DNA of 64,000 nucleotides from Collimonas arenae (GTDB lineage Bacteria; Pseudomonadota; Gammaproteobacteria; Burkholderiales; Burkholderiaceae_D): positions 1,116,001-1,180,000 of the forward strand of contig NZ_CP009962.1 of NCBI RefSeq assembly GCF_000786695.1, in the 5' to 3' direction. Shown here piece after piece: positions 9,801 through 17,053 of this stretch. Below the pieces are notes generated by a model. The model made no database searches and had not been told where the DNA came from. It was given only the letters and a program-made list of their open reading frames with translations. Position 1 is the first letter of the stretch; each line of letters opens with the position of its first letter. Position numbers and translations under genes: made by a program.

Positions 9801-10344
9801 GTGCTACAGCGACGGCGCGGATCACCATCTCGAATGGTTGCTGGGACTTCTTCCGAAAATCTTCGTCGACCAACAATGACTCGTGGAACGAGTGCTCATG
9901 CGCTCTGCCAGCCGTCTTGGACAGCGAAATCCAGGCTTCAGCAACGTCACCGTCAGGTGCAAGTCCGAGGCTCGCAGCGATTTGACGAATTTGGTTCGCT
10001 TGGTTGGTCCGAGGCTTAAGTGCTTCAATCGCTCTTTCGATTGCGGTGTTGTCGAGTCCGAGTCTTGACAGTTCTTCCCTGGCTTTGATGTGCAGTGGAT
10101 CGATTGACTCTTCAGCGGGGCGTATCTCCAATGAAGCTTTTAGTGAACGACGCAGTATCCCTTCAAGCTCACGCAATGCATGAGCGGCGATTGGCCGCGA
10201 TACGCGCAGCTCGAAGACTCCCAATGCCAAACGGCAAAAGTCGACGTAGCGGTCCGAGATCGCGCGGCCGAGCAAGCGCTCCAGCAAGTTGGCGGTGTCT
10301 TGCTGTTCGGCGCTCAGCTCACTGCTCTCATCAGATTCCGTCAT
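6895..10344 (-). CDS. Large all-helical protein of unknown function, 1149 aa
   Basis: The start at 10344 has AAGG about 9 bp upstream. The protein is soluble and almost completely alpha-helical, with many Leu/Ala-rich 35-45-residue helix pairs that look like HEAT/ARM or TPR-like solenoid repeats. I see no Walker A, nuclease, TIR, protease or membrane signature. The gene stands alone: it is convergent with the regulatory trio ending at 6576, and 280 bp separate it from the next operon on its own strand. By eye its GC content is higher than the flanking element A genes. Position and isolation are those of a moron (cargo) gene. A phage-defence or superinfection role is possible, and it may be a sensor part that lost its effector; neither is shown by the sequence. 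Confidence 0.75.
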   Translation of the reverse strand: MTESDESSELSAEQQDTANLLERLLGRAISDRYVDFCRLALGVFELRVSRPIAAHALRELEGILRRSLKASLEIRPAEESIDPLHIKAREELSRLGLDNTAIERAIEALKPRTNQANQIRQIAASLGLAPDGDVAEAWISLSKTAGRAHEHSFHESLLVDEDFRKKSQQPFEMVIRAVAVALQRRYSVLMRRVEELAAMSDKSQAAKLFGAEVPSAMPLQWHFFHRLQTADWLPFLAQQKLIGPPLPELTGAGVNVGRFGEWPAGSYLRRMAESEDATVRDQVAMAVRNVAPSKHPDVRRSGMEIIAAFPAAEAASLAEVAVGWLDRDANSMTLQPAEQLVKRLANGGQRAAALAVAARLLQVFGDDGNTTSLYAQHMYEHSLPQLTPVLTAAFGVAALELFSDLLNQAVVSRKAGDDPAFDPTSYDQGLITDDSNANYSIYDALKCQVRYSAEQIIHGDALQMPAVLEVLGKHTPKLFRRLEMFLLSQHPAAASERARSLLLDAELLEAPWCTHEYALLALAWFPSLTPTDQQTVLGQADAISGRYMDGWKARFEERAKQPPNAEEVRIFSAHVLRDALWYWRAVLPTDRQRSVDAIVAEFGDPEAWRNAYWTGQEESPLATADFASQPIAEIVAFLRDWQPRHEPRRQTITALAQELMRVATQNPVKYAQEAMQFADLPAVYVHRLLDGLSDATRNQRDFPWTSVLQLLGLTFSRLNEPIASASIAEGDDPTWHWACAAGGELLKAGLRRGAAGIGFEHKETVQDLLLTLHRHAPQAPEVDDFEERFERDPYFASETTLRGAAIELCILLIFWLSKEAGSTHASTPREALALTPPVMAALETELRDCSPNGRIPRSIMGRYLGWLFYFGESWLTENMVPMFARSDQQLRRAAWLSHLLHDGGPLGSKLDDLRSDYVHEIGLIADTPNDRKGYRQNRLGEYLVILYLNEYLDLQSGGLLDSFLIKAPGKVRQHVMWALGRNLQKPATDFPDLQRTRVLAFWDSRLAASEVATERAHFEGELGSIGLWCENHQIDLTWLFDRLLRMLRSGFVPEPAYNVVAWLAKVCETHVDRAVEVLEKLLTNQNVEPWVYVGQDQSIRALLTAGQSRGTTATVKRVEELVSFLASIGQSGYLDLVRPTQIAAVNQHG

Positions 10345-10624
10345 CGATTTGGCCTTGATTCGGTAGAACTGTCCTGCCGGTGCGATGCCTACACACGTAC
10401 TTTACAGACGGCCGGCGTTTAAGGATCCTAAAAGCAGTCTAACAACGATGGCTGGTTGTGGCCGATTACGGACTGGCGGTTAGACGCCCCAAGAATACCC
10501 CTTGGATTAGAGTCTGTCTGACATGTAGTGTCAGGTCAAGTCTGAGTTATTACACATCACTGCATCATATTTGCATCAAATACGGTGAAAATCCGCATGA
10601 AATAACACTTGTCCCTCCAATCCA

Positions 10625-10840
10625 TCACTTGAGAATGAAATCCAGGGTTTCGCGAAGGCCTTTCAGCACGCCCTGAATTCTATCCTTGGTCTCTCTTGAA
10701 TATGCGCCATGGGTTTGGGCGTTAAAGCTTACGCGCTCTTTTCCCTCTGCCGTTTTCGGACCGCTTGATTGCTCCCATGGCTTCCATCTCTGAATCAATT
10801 CTGACTGCCTCAACCGTTCTTCCTGTGTCCATTTCCGCAT
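10625..10840 (-). CDS. Small HGxxS-type phage protein, 71 aa
   Basis: The ATG at 10840 has AAGGAG at good spacing, whereas the ATG three codons earlier abuts the site. The motif GPKTAEGKERVSFNAQTHGA is that of a small family common in prophage replication regions, with the GP-T-EGK and N-A-HG blocks. Function is unknown. It overlaps the 3' end of the upstream gene by 119 bp in another frame, so it is translated from within that gene. Confidence 0.6.
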   Translation of the reverse strand: MRKWTQEERLRQSELIQRWKPWEQSSGPKTAEGKERVSFNAQTHGAYSRETKDRIQGVLKGLRETLDFILK

Positions 10841-11372
10841 AACTTCCATCTCCTTCAGTTAATAGTTTGTTTTGGATTTCTTGATTTTCTCGTGCGGGCG
10901 CGCGCGTCCGGGTAGCACCATTGCCGCCATTGTTGACCTGCACGTTCTGCCCAACATTGGCTTGCTTGATAAACGTCGCCGCAGCACGAGGGGACTTGAT
11001 TTCGGAAAGTGCTTCCACTGTCGTGCGACACTGTGACTGTGCCTTCAATGCCAAACGCAGATAAACATCCATTGCCCCAGTGTTGGTTCCAATATTTGCT
11101 TGCGCTCGCTTCGCTAAATTGTTGAAAATTGCGTTCAATGCGAACGCTTGAGCCCCAAGCATTGACTCAAGGCACGATAAATCACCTTTTTCTATACGGG
11201 CGGAATACTGATTAGCGACGGCGAACACTTCGTCGAGAGCAATCGGCCCCCACGCGTCCCCCGAAAATTCTCGTGTAGTCATGGCATTAGAGTCAACAGG
11301 ATCAAGGCAAATTACGGCAGCCTTGTGGTCACGACTGACGTTTTTATATGCATCAGCGTTGAGTTTTTTCAT
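10722..11372 (-). CDS. Uncharacterised protein of element A operon, 216 aa
   Basis: The frame opens upstream, but the ATG at 11372 forms an ATGA overlap with the stop of the preceding gene and begins the protein-like sequence MKKLNADAYKN. The middle is helical and Ala/Gln-rich; residues about 145-170 contain a Gly/Asn-rich stretch (QVNNGGNGAT). No domain is recognised. It lies in a chain of overlapping genes that includes a replication-initiator-like protein. Confidence 0.55.
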   Translation of the reverse strand: MKKLNADAYKNVSRDHKAAVICLDPVDSNAMTTREFSGDAWGPIALDEVFAVANQYSARIEKGDLSCLESMLGAQAFALNAIFNNLAKRAQANIGTNTGAMDVYLRLALKAQSQCRTTVEALSEIKSPRAAATFIKQANVGQNVQVNNGGNGATRTRAPARENQEIQNKLLTEGDGSYAEMDTGRTVEAVRIDSEMEAMGAIKRSENGRGKRARKL

Positions 11373-11593
11373 AACGACTTCACTTTCTGCCCGGCAGCCG
11401 GGAATTTTTGTTTGATTTGATGCATGGCGGCACGCACTGCGTCGAACGCTTGCGCACGCCTCGATCCTTTGAGCGATGACTTGGGGATGACAAACTCTCC
11501 ACAGTCGGTGTTCCAATACTCGGCCGATAAGTCGGAGTCACGCTGGCGCTGATAGTCACCATTAGCATTGCGGGAGTGTAGCGATTCGCTCAT
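11369..11593 (-). CDS. Small uncharacterised protein, 74 aa
   Basis: The gene overlaps both neighbours by 4 bp (ATGA junctions), which indicates translational coupling in the operon. Sequence blocks include WNTDCGEFVIPKSSLKGS and a basic helical C-terminus. No family is recognised. Confidence 0.6.
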   Translation of the reverse strand: MSESLHSRNANGDYQRQRDSDLSAEYWNTDCGEFVIPKSSLKGSRRAQAFDAVRAAMHQIKQKFPAAGQKVKSL

Positions 11594-12324
11594 ATCGATC
11601 TACTGGCTACGTAGTTGGCAACCTTCTTTGCTAGTTCTGCACGCTGCTGGCGAGCAATCTCAGCATCAGTCGGTATTGCGGCCCGATTGGCTTGGCGTTG
11701 AGCATCCAGATCAGCCAGCAGTTTTTTAACCTTCCCTAGTTGCTCGCGTACGCTAGGATCATCTCCTTGCACTTTCTGCTCAGGTGGGGCCAGAAGCGCG
11801 GCGACGACAGAAGCAGGCAACCGGCTGGTGCGCTCGGCCGCTTGTAACGCCAGGACTTTGCGGCTCTTATCATGCCCCTCAGAGACGATCCAAGCTGGGG
11901 CGCGCATCTGGAACCTGGCGACGTCAATCAAGCGTTGATACGCCTCAATGAATGCCTTGCGAGCGCTGATTGCGCCGCTGCTGTCAAGCACCGGCCTGGC
12001 AATGGCGAAGGCTTCTGCCATTTCCTGCGTCCAGACAATCGTTTCATTCTCATCGGTGCTCAATAAGGACAGCGCCCAAGCTTCTTCCGCAGCCGGACGG
12101 CCATCGAGCAGCTTGCAGCGCTTGACGATACCAGCAGGCTTCGGCTCGAACGTGCCTTCGTCGTTGATGTAGGACGCGAATCCAGCAGCCACAACGCGTA
12201 ACGGGTAGGGCGAGAGGGATTTCCACCACGTTGCTAGCATCGACGTCTCAGGTAACGGCTTTGCGTATTGCGCCATGCAGTCCTTGAGTAGCTCAAAAAA
12301 CTGAGTCTTCTCGTCATCAAGCAT
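11590..12324 (-). CDS. Phage operon protein, helicase-loader position, 244 aa
   Basis: The first 80 residues (LKDCMAQYAKPLPE, WWKSLSPYPLRVVAAGFASY, GTFEPKPAGIV) match a domain often found in phage replication operons after an O-like initiator, where loaders or accessory proteins sit. The rest is helical, with a charged C-terminal coiled coil. No ATPase motif is visible, so it is not a DnaC-type ATPase. It overlaps the initiator-like gene by 8 bp. Confidence 0.55.
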   Translation of the reverse strand: MLDDEKTQFFELLKDCMAQYAKPLPETSMLATWWKSLSPYPLRVVAAGFASYINDEGTFEPKPAGIVKRCKLLDGRPAAEEAWALSLLSTDENETIVWTQEMAEAFAIARPVLDSSGAISARKAFIEAYQRLIDVARFQMRAPAWIVSEGHDKSRKVLALQAAERTSRLPASVVAALLAPPEQKVQGDDPSVREQLGKVKKLLADLDAQRQANRAAIPTDAEIARQQRAELAKKVANYVASRSI

Positions 12325-13288
12325 GACTTGGCTCCATGTCGATGGTCATCCCATCATCAAGCGGTCTGCAGCCAATAGCCAAAAATTCAGCCATGACGCG
12401 AGCGTTGGTTTGCTCGATGGTTTCGCCAATGGGGCGTGTCACAGATAACGTACCTTGATCGCGTTGGATAACCAACGTGCCCCACTTTTCACGGAGTTTT
12501 CCCGGCGATAGAATGTTGGCACACCAGAACGAACTCTGCTTCGACCACTGGAACAGTTCGCAGATGTCGCGGTGGCTGCGATTATCGATTTCACGCATCA
12601 GACGTACATCGTTCGCCCATGTTTCCCAATTCGGTTCCTTCGTCGTCGCGTCGACCTTGAGCACCAACTTAAACATCCAGCGTGCTGCACTATGATCTTC
12701 TTCGGTCCCGTGTTTTTTCTTCGATGGCACGGCGACCGTTGGCGCGGTAGTGTCGACGTTTCTCTGCTCTTGCTCTTGTTTCTGCTCCTGCTCCTGTTCT
12801 TGGCTTACAAGGGGCTTGTAGGGGGCTTCTAATGCGGCATTGATGGGACTTTCTAAATCGCGCATTTCACTCATATTAAAAATCCCCGCGTACTTCTCGT
12901 AAAACCCGCGTAAATGCTGGTTCTTGGGTAGATCGTTATAGTCATTCTGAACACCCAAACACCGCTTATCCTCGGGCTTTAATGGCTTTAATTTCTCGGA
13001 AATCTGATATGCGGCCATCTCGTAGACCCATACCATCTCAGCCTGATGATCGTAGGCGCAAAATCCGGCTTGCATGGCGCATTCAAGTCCCTTGGTAGCC
13101 CCCTCTAAGCCCAGGCCAGTCTCGTGAGCAATAATGTTAATGGGAAGATAGTAGAGGCCAAGCATGTTTGCGTTCGGGGCCGTCATGAGATACATGCCGA
13201 CAATAAGCGCCTCCACGCCTTGCTTACGTAAAGCTTTGCCAGTCGTTCCTATCCAAAACTTAGGGCTAACTTTTGAGTAGTTACGCAT
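12317..13288 (-). CDS. Phage replication initiator-like protein, 323 aa
   Basis: The N-terminal half (SPKFWIGTTGKALRK, LYYLPINIIAHETGL, GLECAMQAGF) has the winged-helix pattern of phage replication proteins of the O/DnaD-like type. A Gln/Glu-rich linker of EQEQEQ repeats follows at about 165-180. The C-terminal part, WMFKLVLKVDATTKEPNWE and FWCANILSPGKLREKW, is a conserved C-terminal module of such proteins. It overlaps the preceding gene by 8 bp. It probably binds the element A origin and recruits the host helicase. Confidence 0.65.
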   Translation of the reverse strand: MRNYSKVSPKFWIGTTGKALRKQGVEALIVGMYLMTAPNANMLGLYYLPINIIAHETGLGLEGATKGLECAMQAGFCAYDHQAEMVWVYEMAAYQISEKLKPLKPEDKRCLGVQNDYNDLPKNQHLRGFYEKYAGIFNMSEMRDLESPINAALEAPYKPLVSQEQEQEQKQEQEQRNVDTTAPTVAVPSKKKHGTEEDHSAARWMFKLVLKVDATTKEPNWETWANDVRLMREIDNRSHRDICELFQWSKQSSFWCANILSPGKLREKWGTLVIQRDQGTLSVTRPIGETIEQTNARVMAEFLAIGCRPLDDGMTIDMEPSHA

Positions 13289-13706
13289 CTACGACTTTGT
13301 CCATGGCGGCATTAGTTGCGAACATGTCGGCCTGCATCAGATTAATGCCCGCCTTTTCCAGCACATACAATGCGACGCTGGCATGTAAATACCCGTCGGA
13401 GTCCACAGCAGTTACGCGTGCAGTGGAAATTGAATGCCCAAGCTTGCGAAGCTCCTTAACACGAGCGCCGCTATGTGATATGTCTTTGGCGCGAAGGTTG
13501 TAGGTCGTTTGTCGACATATCCCCAGTAACTCCAATACGCGAGTGCGCCGGTCTTCTGCGCTGTTGGACCGTCTCCACAAAATACAGGAGGCTGTACTGG
13601 CGGCGGATAACGAGGTATGATTTAGAGATGCTGTGTTCTTGGAAGCCGTGTTCTCTTGGTCGGGGGCGACGGCTTTTATTTTTTTACTCGGTGGATTCCT
13701 ATTCAT
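13281..13706 (-). CDS. Phage helix-turn-helix protein, 141 aa
   Basis: The start at 13706 is in an ATGA overlap with the stop of the AlpA-like gene and has GGAG 9 bp upstream. Residues about 55-125 contain RVLELLGICRQTTYNLRAKDISHSGARVKELRKLGH and VDSDGY, a winged-helix domain common in phage regulatory and replication operons. A DNA-binding role is likely. It is co-translated with its neighbours. Confidence 0.6.
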   Translation of the reverse strand: MNRNPPSKKIKAVAPDQENTASKNTASLNHTSLSAASTASCILWRRSNSAEDRRTRVLELLGICRQTTYNLRAKDISHSGARVKELRKLGHSISTARVTAVDSDGYLHASVALYVLEKAGINLMQADMFATNAAMDKVVDA

Positions 13707-13921
13707 GCGGAGACTCCGGCGCACCGTGCGATAAATGCATCGATCTCATCCGCATCCCACGCCGTGACCCCTTCACTCAACTTGAACGGTTTTGGAAATC
13801 CGTTTTTTTCCTCTCGCAACCAGCGCCAGATTGTTGCAGGACTCACGGGAAGTTTACCTGGTTTGCCTTTTGTGCTTGCCAGTTCACTGAGTCGGATAAA
13901 TTTACATTTTCGTTTTGACAC
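13703..13921 (-). CDS. AlpA-family regulator, 72 aa
   Basis: The whole protein is an AlpA-type HTH: FIRLSELASTKGKPGKLPVS, ATIWRWLREEKNGFPKPFKL and WDADEIDAFIAR. Members bind DNA and regulate prophage integrase or excision genes. It is the first gene of the minus-strand operon that continues to 10625; the 56 bp upstream should contain the promoter. Confidence 0.75.
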   Translation of the reverse strand: MSKRKCKFIRLSELASTKGKPGKLPVSPATIWRWLREEKNGFPKPFKLSEGVTAWDADEIDAFIARCAGVSA

Positions 13922-13977
13922 AATTCAATCCTTGAAAACACGCCTTAGCGCAACGGATTGAACTATGATTTGACTCA

Positions 13978-14610
13978 CTAATTTTGTGAATGCTTTCTGC
14001 CCGCAGGGTGTAATTTGTCCCAAGACAATATTTTGCGGTAAATCACTATATATGTAAGTATGCTCATTCTCTGATCAAGCACAGCGCGGGCAGCTGAAGC
14101 GGCATTTTTAAATTTTAGCCTATGTAATTTATACCATGCGTACAAATCATCTTCGAGCGCATGATTCTCTTGGTGGGACGCGTATGCGGCTCGTGCCGAA
14201 GAAGCAGAATTAGAGAATTTTTTGTTGCCTGCATAGATTGCTCCCTGCAATAGACCTAGCATACGATTGGCCTCGGCAGCATTGCGCCAAGACTCGTAAC
14301 TGTTTTCTCTTCCCTTAATGGCCTGCACGGCAAATGCACATGACGCTACTAGTAGCCCCAGTCGTATGGCTGCGATTCTGATTTTAACTGGCTTAGATTT
14401 GCAGCTTTCCTCAATATCTAGCATTACTTCCAGCTGAGATTCGCCGGTTATGTCATCAGCCAAACAACGTTGTACAAACAATTCGTAAAAATTTTGAGAT
14501 TCGTCAAGTTTCAATGTTTGATGAAACGAATCCAGTGTACCTAAGATGGCTGCTGCGAATGTTTTTGACGACTGCTCGTCATTTGGTTTTTGACTTCTGA
14601 GCTCTTCCAT
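13978..14610 (-). CDS. Orphan protein downstream of integrase A, 210 aa
   Basis: The start is uncertain; the ATG at 14610 avoids overlap with the integrase, although the frame is open upstream. The protein is helical with one moderately hydrophobic segment (LGLLVASCAFAVQAI at about residues 105-120). No family is recognised. The gene is visibly more AT-rich than the integrase, suggesting separate acquisition. It sits between the integrase and the AlpA-led operon, a usual cargo position. Confidence 0.5.
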   Translation of the reverse strand: MEELRSQKPNDEQSSKTFAAAILGTLDSFHQTLKLDESQNFYELFVQRCLADDITGESQLEVMLDIEESCKSKPVKIRIAAIRLGLLVASCAFAVQAIKGRENSYESWRNAAEANRMLGLLQGAIYAGNKKFSNSASSARAAYASHQENHALEDDLYAWYKLHRLKFKNAASAARAVLDQRMSILTYIVIYRKILSWDKLHPAGRKHSQN

Positions 14611-14641
14611 ATTTTTCTCGATAATTGCCACCGAACTGTTA

Positions 14642-15862
14642 TTAGTTCGCAGCTCGAAGTGACAGAACATCTGCACCCATACGCAATTTGTCGAGGTAAT
14701 TTGACCATCGTTGCATCATTTCTCGTCGGGCCGGTAAATGCGCCGTGCGATTGTAGGCGCGACCGTTCGGGTCTTTTACCGCGTGTGCTAATTGATGTTC
14801 TATCAAATCTATCCGTTCGCCCAGCACTTCATCCATGATTGTGCGAGCCATTGCCCGGAATCCATGTCCCGTCATAACTTCTTTGCTGTAGCCCATGCTA
14901 CGTAATGCCGCGTTGACGGTGTTTTCGCTCATGCAGCGTTCGCCGGTGCGAATGCTTGGGAAAACGTACTTGCCGTGTCCGGTCATAGCTTGCATGTCAC
15001 GCAGTATCTCGACCGCCTGCGTCGATAGCGGCACCAGGTGGTCGATTTTCATTTTCATTTTTTCGCCTGGTATGCGCCACTCTGCTGCATCCAGGTCAAT
15101 TTCCATCCACACTGCTGACCGCAGTTCTCCTGGACGCACAAACAGCAGCGGGGATAATTTCAGGGCTGCTACGGCATAAGGATGTCCGGTATAGGCATGG
15201 ATCGAACGCATCAACTCTCCAGCCTGTTTCGGCTCTGTAATGGCAGCATAGTGGGCTTTCGGAACAGCGGACAACGCGCCGCGTAGGTCTGCCGTAACGT
15301 CGCGTTCTGCTAGACCAGTGGCAACGCCGAACCTAAACACTTGGCCGCATATCTGCTTGATCTTGTGCGCCGACTCAATAGCTCCGCGTGCCTCTATCTT
15401 GCTTAGCGCCGCCAGCACGTCCTTTGGCTTGATATCGGAGATTGGCATGGAACCGATGAAGGGGAAGATGTTCCGTTCCAGCCAAGCCGTATTTTTTTCT
15501 TGGGTGCTTTCGGCGCGATTTGCCGCCGTCTTGCCAAGCCACGTGCGCGCCACTGTTTCAAAAGTGAATGCGGCCGCCGCGATCTTGGCTTGTTTATCGT
15601 CGCGCTTGGCTTTGCCAGGATCGATACCTTCCGCCAGCAACTCGCGGGCCTCATCGCGTCGTTTTCTGGCCTTGGCAAGCGACACAGCAGGGTAGACGCC
15701 CAGCGCCAGCGTTTTTTGCTTGCCGGTGAAGCGGAAGTTCATGCGCCAGTATTTCCCGCTCGCGTTCACTAGCAGATATAGCGCTTGCCCGTCGGCGTGT
15801 TTGTCGCCAGCCGGTGCACCGCTGTGTTTTACCTGTCGAATGAATGTGTCTGTCAGTGCCAT
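14642..15862 (-). CDS. int: P4-type tyrosine integrase of element A, 406 aa
   Basis: This site-specific recombinase would insert and excise element A at the tRNA-Leu 3' end. The ATG at 15862 (MALTDTFI) is chosen over an in-frame start 17 codons earlier because the conserved arm-binding domain begins here. Residues 1-90 are the DUF4102-type arm-binding domain (GQALYLLV, FTGKQKTLALGVYP). Residues about 100-190 are the core-binding SAM-like domain. The catalytic domain shows R243 (RPGEL), H333 and R336 (HGFR), H356/H360 and the nucleophile Y370 (GRAYNR). All catalytic positions are present, so it should be active. Repeated GTTGGTAY motifs upstream may be its arm sites. Confidence 0.92.
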   Translation of the reverse strand: MALTDTFIRQVKHSGAPAGDKHADGQALYLLVNASGKYWRMNFRFTGKQKTLALGVYPAVSLAKARKRRDEARELLAEGIDPGKAKRDDKQAKIAAAAFTFETVARTWLGKTAANRAESTQEKNTAWLERNIFPFIGSMPISDIKPKDVLAALSKIEARGAIESAHKIKQICGQVFRFGVATGLAERDVTADLRGALSAVPKAHYAAITEPKQAGELMRSIHAYTGHPYAVAALKLSPLLFVRPGELRSAVWMEIDLDAAEWRIPGEKMKMKIDHLVPLSTQAVEILRDMQAMTGHGKYVFPSIRTGERCMSENTVNAALRSMGYSKEVMTGHGFRAMARTIMDEVLGERIDLIEHQLAHAVKDPNGRAYNRTAHLPARREMMQRWSNYLDKLRMGADVLSLRAAN

Positions 15863-15874
15863 GAAACCCTCGGT

Positions 15875-15948
15875 GTTGGTATGTCGTTTAGCACTTTTGA
15901 AAGGTACCAACAAAAATACCTATAAATTGTTGGTATCTCATGGTATCG
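15875..15948. promoter_or_regulatory. Candidate arm-type sites for integrase A
   Basis: GTTGGTAT at 15875-15882, its inverse GGTACCAAC at 15903-15911, GTTGGTATC at 15929-15937 and TGGTATCG at 15941-15948 lie between the integrase start and the attachment repeat. Spacing and direction are those of integrase arm sites, which may also place the int promoter under autoregulation. Confidence 0.4.
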
Positions 15949-15967
15949 GGTGAAACGGCTTGAGACA

Positions 15968-16004
15968 ACAAAAAACCCGCCATGCTTGGGAGCATGCGGG
16001 TTTT
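15968..16004. terminator. Bidirectional terminator-like hairpin at element A end
   Basis: AAAACCCGC-CATGC and GCATG-CGGGTTTT form a long stem around a short TTGGGA loop, with A and T runs on either side, so it could act in both directions. It insulates the integrase from the junction with element B. Confidence 0.65.
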
Positions 16005-16036
16005 GAGAGTGCTTGATACTGCATGAAACGTGTTCC

Positions 16037-16054
16037 TGGTGCCGAGAGCCGGAA
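16037..16054. repeat. Left copy of the 18-bp tRNA-Leu attachment core
   Basis: The 18 bp TGGTGCCGAGAGCCGGAA are identical, in the same orientation, to 60125-60142, which is the 3' end (with encoded CCA) of tRNA-Leu on the minus strand. This marks attL of element B and also the junction with element A. Its core is partly repeated in inverse at 16076-16085, making an imperfect hairpin. Confidence 0.88.
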
Positions 16055-16114
16055 ACTCGGATTGAGCATCTGAGCGGCTCTCGGTGGTGTTGGTGTAAAT
16101 GAGGTGTAGTGCGG

Positions 16115-16336
16115 TCACTTCACCAGCAGCTTGCGGTCAATCTCCGAGATCGGGATCATGCCCAAGCCATTGAGGGATAGCCGGCCTTCGCGCACCATGC
16201 GGCCGACGGTCTGCGCGCTGATGCCTAGCATCTGCGCCGCCTGAACCTGCGTGACCTGCGAAGGCCGTGGATGCCGCTCTGCGTAGATTTGAGCGCCCCG
16301 TGCAGCGCATTCTATCAAGGTTTGTTGGTCGGTCAT
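16115..16336 (-). CDS. Excisionase-like helix-turn-helix protein, 73 aa
   Basis: The ATG at 16336 has GGAGAG upstream and gives a protein made of one helix-turn-helix: VTQVQAAQMLGISAQTVGRM followed by a REGRLSLNGLGMIPIS beta-wing, the pattern of the MerR/excisionase-like HTH family. It is the last gene of the leftward early operon and lies only 60 bp from attL, where a recombination directionality factor would be expected. Its role as the element B Xis is inferred from fold and position. Confidence 0.65.
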   Translation of the reverse strand: MTDQQTLIECAARGAQIYAERHPRPSQVTQVQAAQMLGISAQTVGRMVREGRLSLNGLGMIPISEIDRKLLVK

Positions 16337-16337
16337 T

Positions 16338-16943
16338 TTACTCTCCGTCAATGCGTTTAAATTCCACCACCCACACCCAAGGATTCGCCATCCAGTCGCC
16401 ACCAGTTGATTCCCATAAGTCGCACCATTGGTTTTGAAGATCTTTCTCGGCGTCATGCTCGCGCAATGTCGTAGACAAACCTTCGGCAATGATGTCTTCG
16501 GTATTGATGCTCTGCAGACGCTCGACGCGCACCGCGGTGATTTCCAGCAGGATCCGGCTGCAATCGCGCGGCATGTGGATTGACGGGATCCGTCCGAACT
16601 TGCGCGCCCATGGCCGAGCCTCTGCTGGCTGGTATTCCTTGCCGCGCCATTCGTCGTCGTAGACCACGCATGGCTGATCGCCGAAGCCTGGTAAGTCGCA
16701 GCCCCAGAAAGACTCGCGTACCCAGAGTCGGTCGCCTGGCTGGCCGTAAGGGCAGTGAATTGCGATATCTTGCAGTTTCGGCAGCAGTAGCCCGTCGAGT
16801 GGACGGCGAAGCCATTCGCCAGTCAGGTTACCGGCACTCGATACTGCCGGCTGCGGCTTCACGATCCGGCGCGTCTGGGTCTTGTCGCCGGCGAGCAGCG
16901 CGCGCACCATGGCGCCGGTAAATAAGATTGGGCGTTCTTTCAT
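16338..16943 (-). CDS. ASCH-like phage protein, 201 aa
   Basis: The start at 16943 is the ATG in an ATGA overlap with a micro-gene, with GGAGAG just upstream. The beginning, ERPILFTGAMVRALLAGDKTQ and TRRIVKP, is the hallmark of an ASCH-related family common in phages, followed by GDRLWVRESF and a C-terminal NPWVWVVEF strand. ASCH domains are RNA-binding beta-barrels; the role of this phage family is unknown. All conserved blocks are present. Confidence 0.7.
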   Translation of the reverse strand: MKERPILFTGAMVRALLAGDKTQTRRIVKPQPAVSSAGNLTGEWLRRPLDGLLLPKLQDIAIHCPYGQPGDRLWVRESFWGCDLPGFGDQPCVVYDDEWRGKEYQPAEARPWARKFGRIPSIHMPRDCSRILLEITAVRVERLQSINTEDIIAEGLSTTLREHDAEKDLQNQWCDLWESTGGDWMANPWVWVVEFKRIDGE

Positions 16944-17053
16944 CGCGCTCTCCATTGTTCAATAAAATTCTTCGATACCGAGCGCCAAGGACACTCCGCT
17001 GGCCGATGCCCTGTGCGCCCGCAGAGGGTGCAGATGTCGTCATGGTCGCTCAT
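16940..17053 (-). CDS. CCHC zinc-knuckle micro-protein, 37 aa
   Basis: This gene is too short for ordinary gene finders but is well supported: its start (17053) and its stop (16940) both form ATGA overlaps with the genes on either side, filling the gap exactly. Residues 8-21 read CTLCGRTGHRPAEC, a perfect C-X2-C-X4-H-X4-C zinc knuckle, a motif that binds single-stranded nucleic acid. The rest is basic. Function in the phage is unknown. Confidence 0.7.
   Translation of the reverse strand: MSDHDDICTLCGRTGHRPAECPWRSVSKNFIEQWRAR

Larger units (their letters stand above)
1..16054. mobile_element. Element A: phage-like integrative element (right part)
   Basis: This stretch has a tail-type cassette, a divergent regulatory group, a replication-type operon and a P4-type integrase next to a copy of the tRNA-Leu 3' end at 16037-16054. 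The left end is outside the window, so size and completeness are unknown; no terminase, capsid or lysis genes are visible here. I infer that the tRNA-derived repeat is its right attachment site, because the integrase start lies 175 bp away and the gap carries repeated GTTGGTAY motifs typical of integrase arm sites. It could be a complete prophage or a tailocin-like or satellite element; the visible genes do not decide. Confidence 0.7.
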
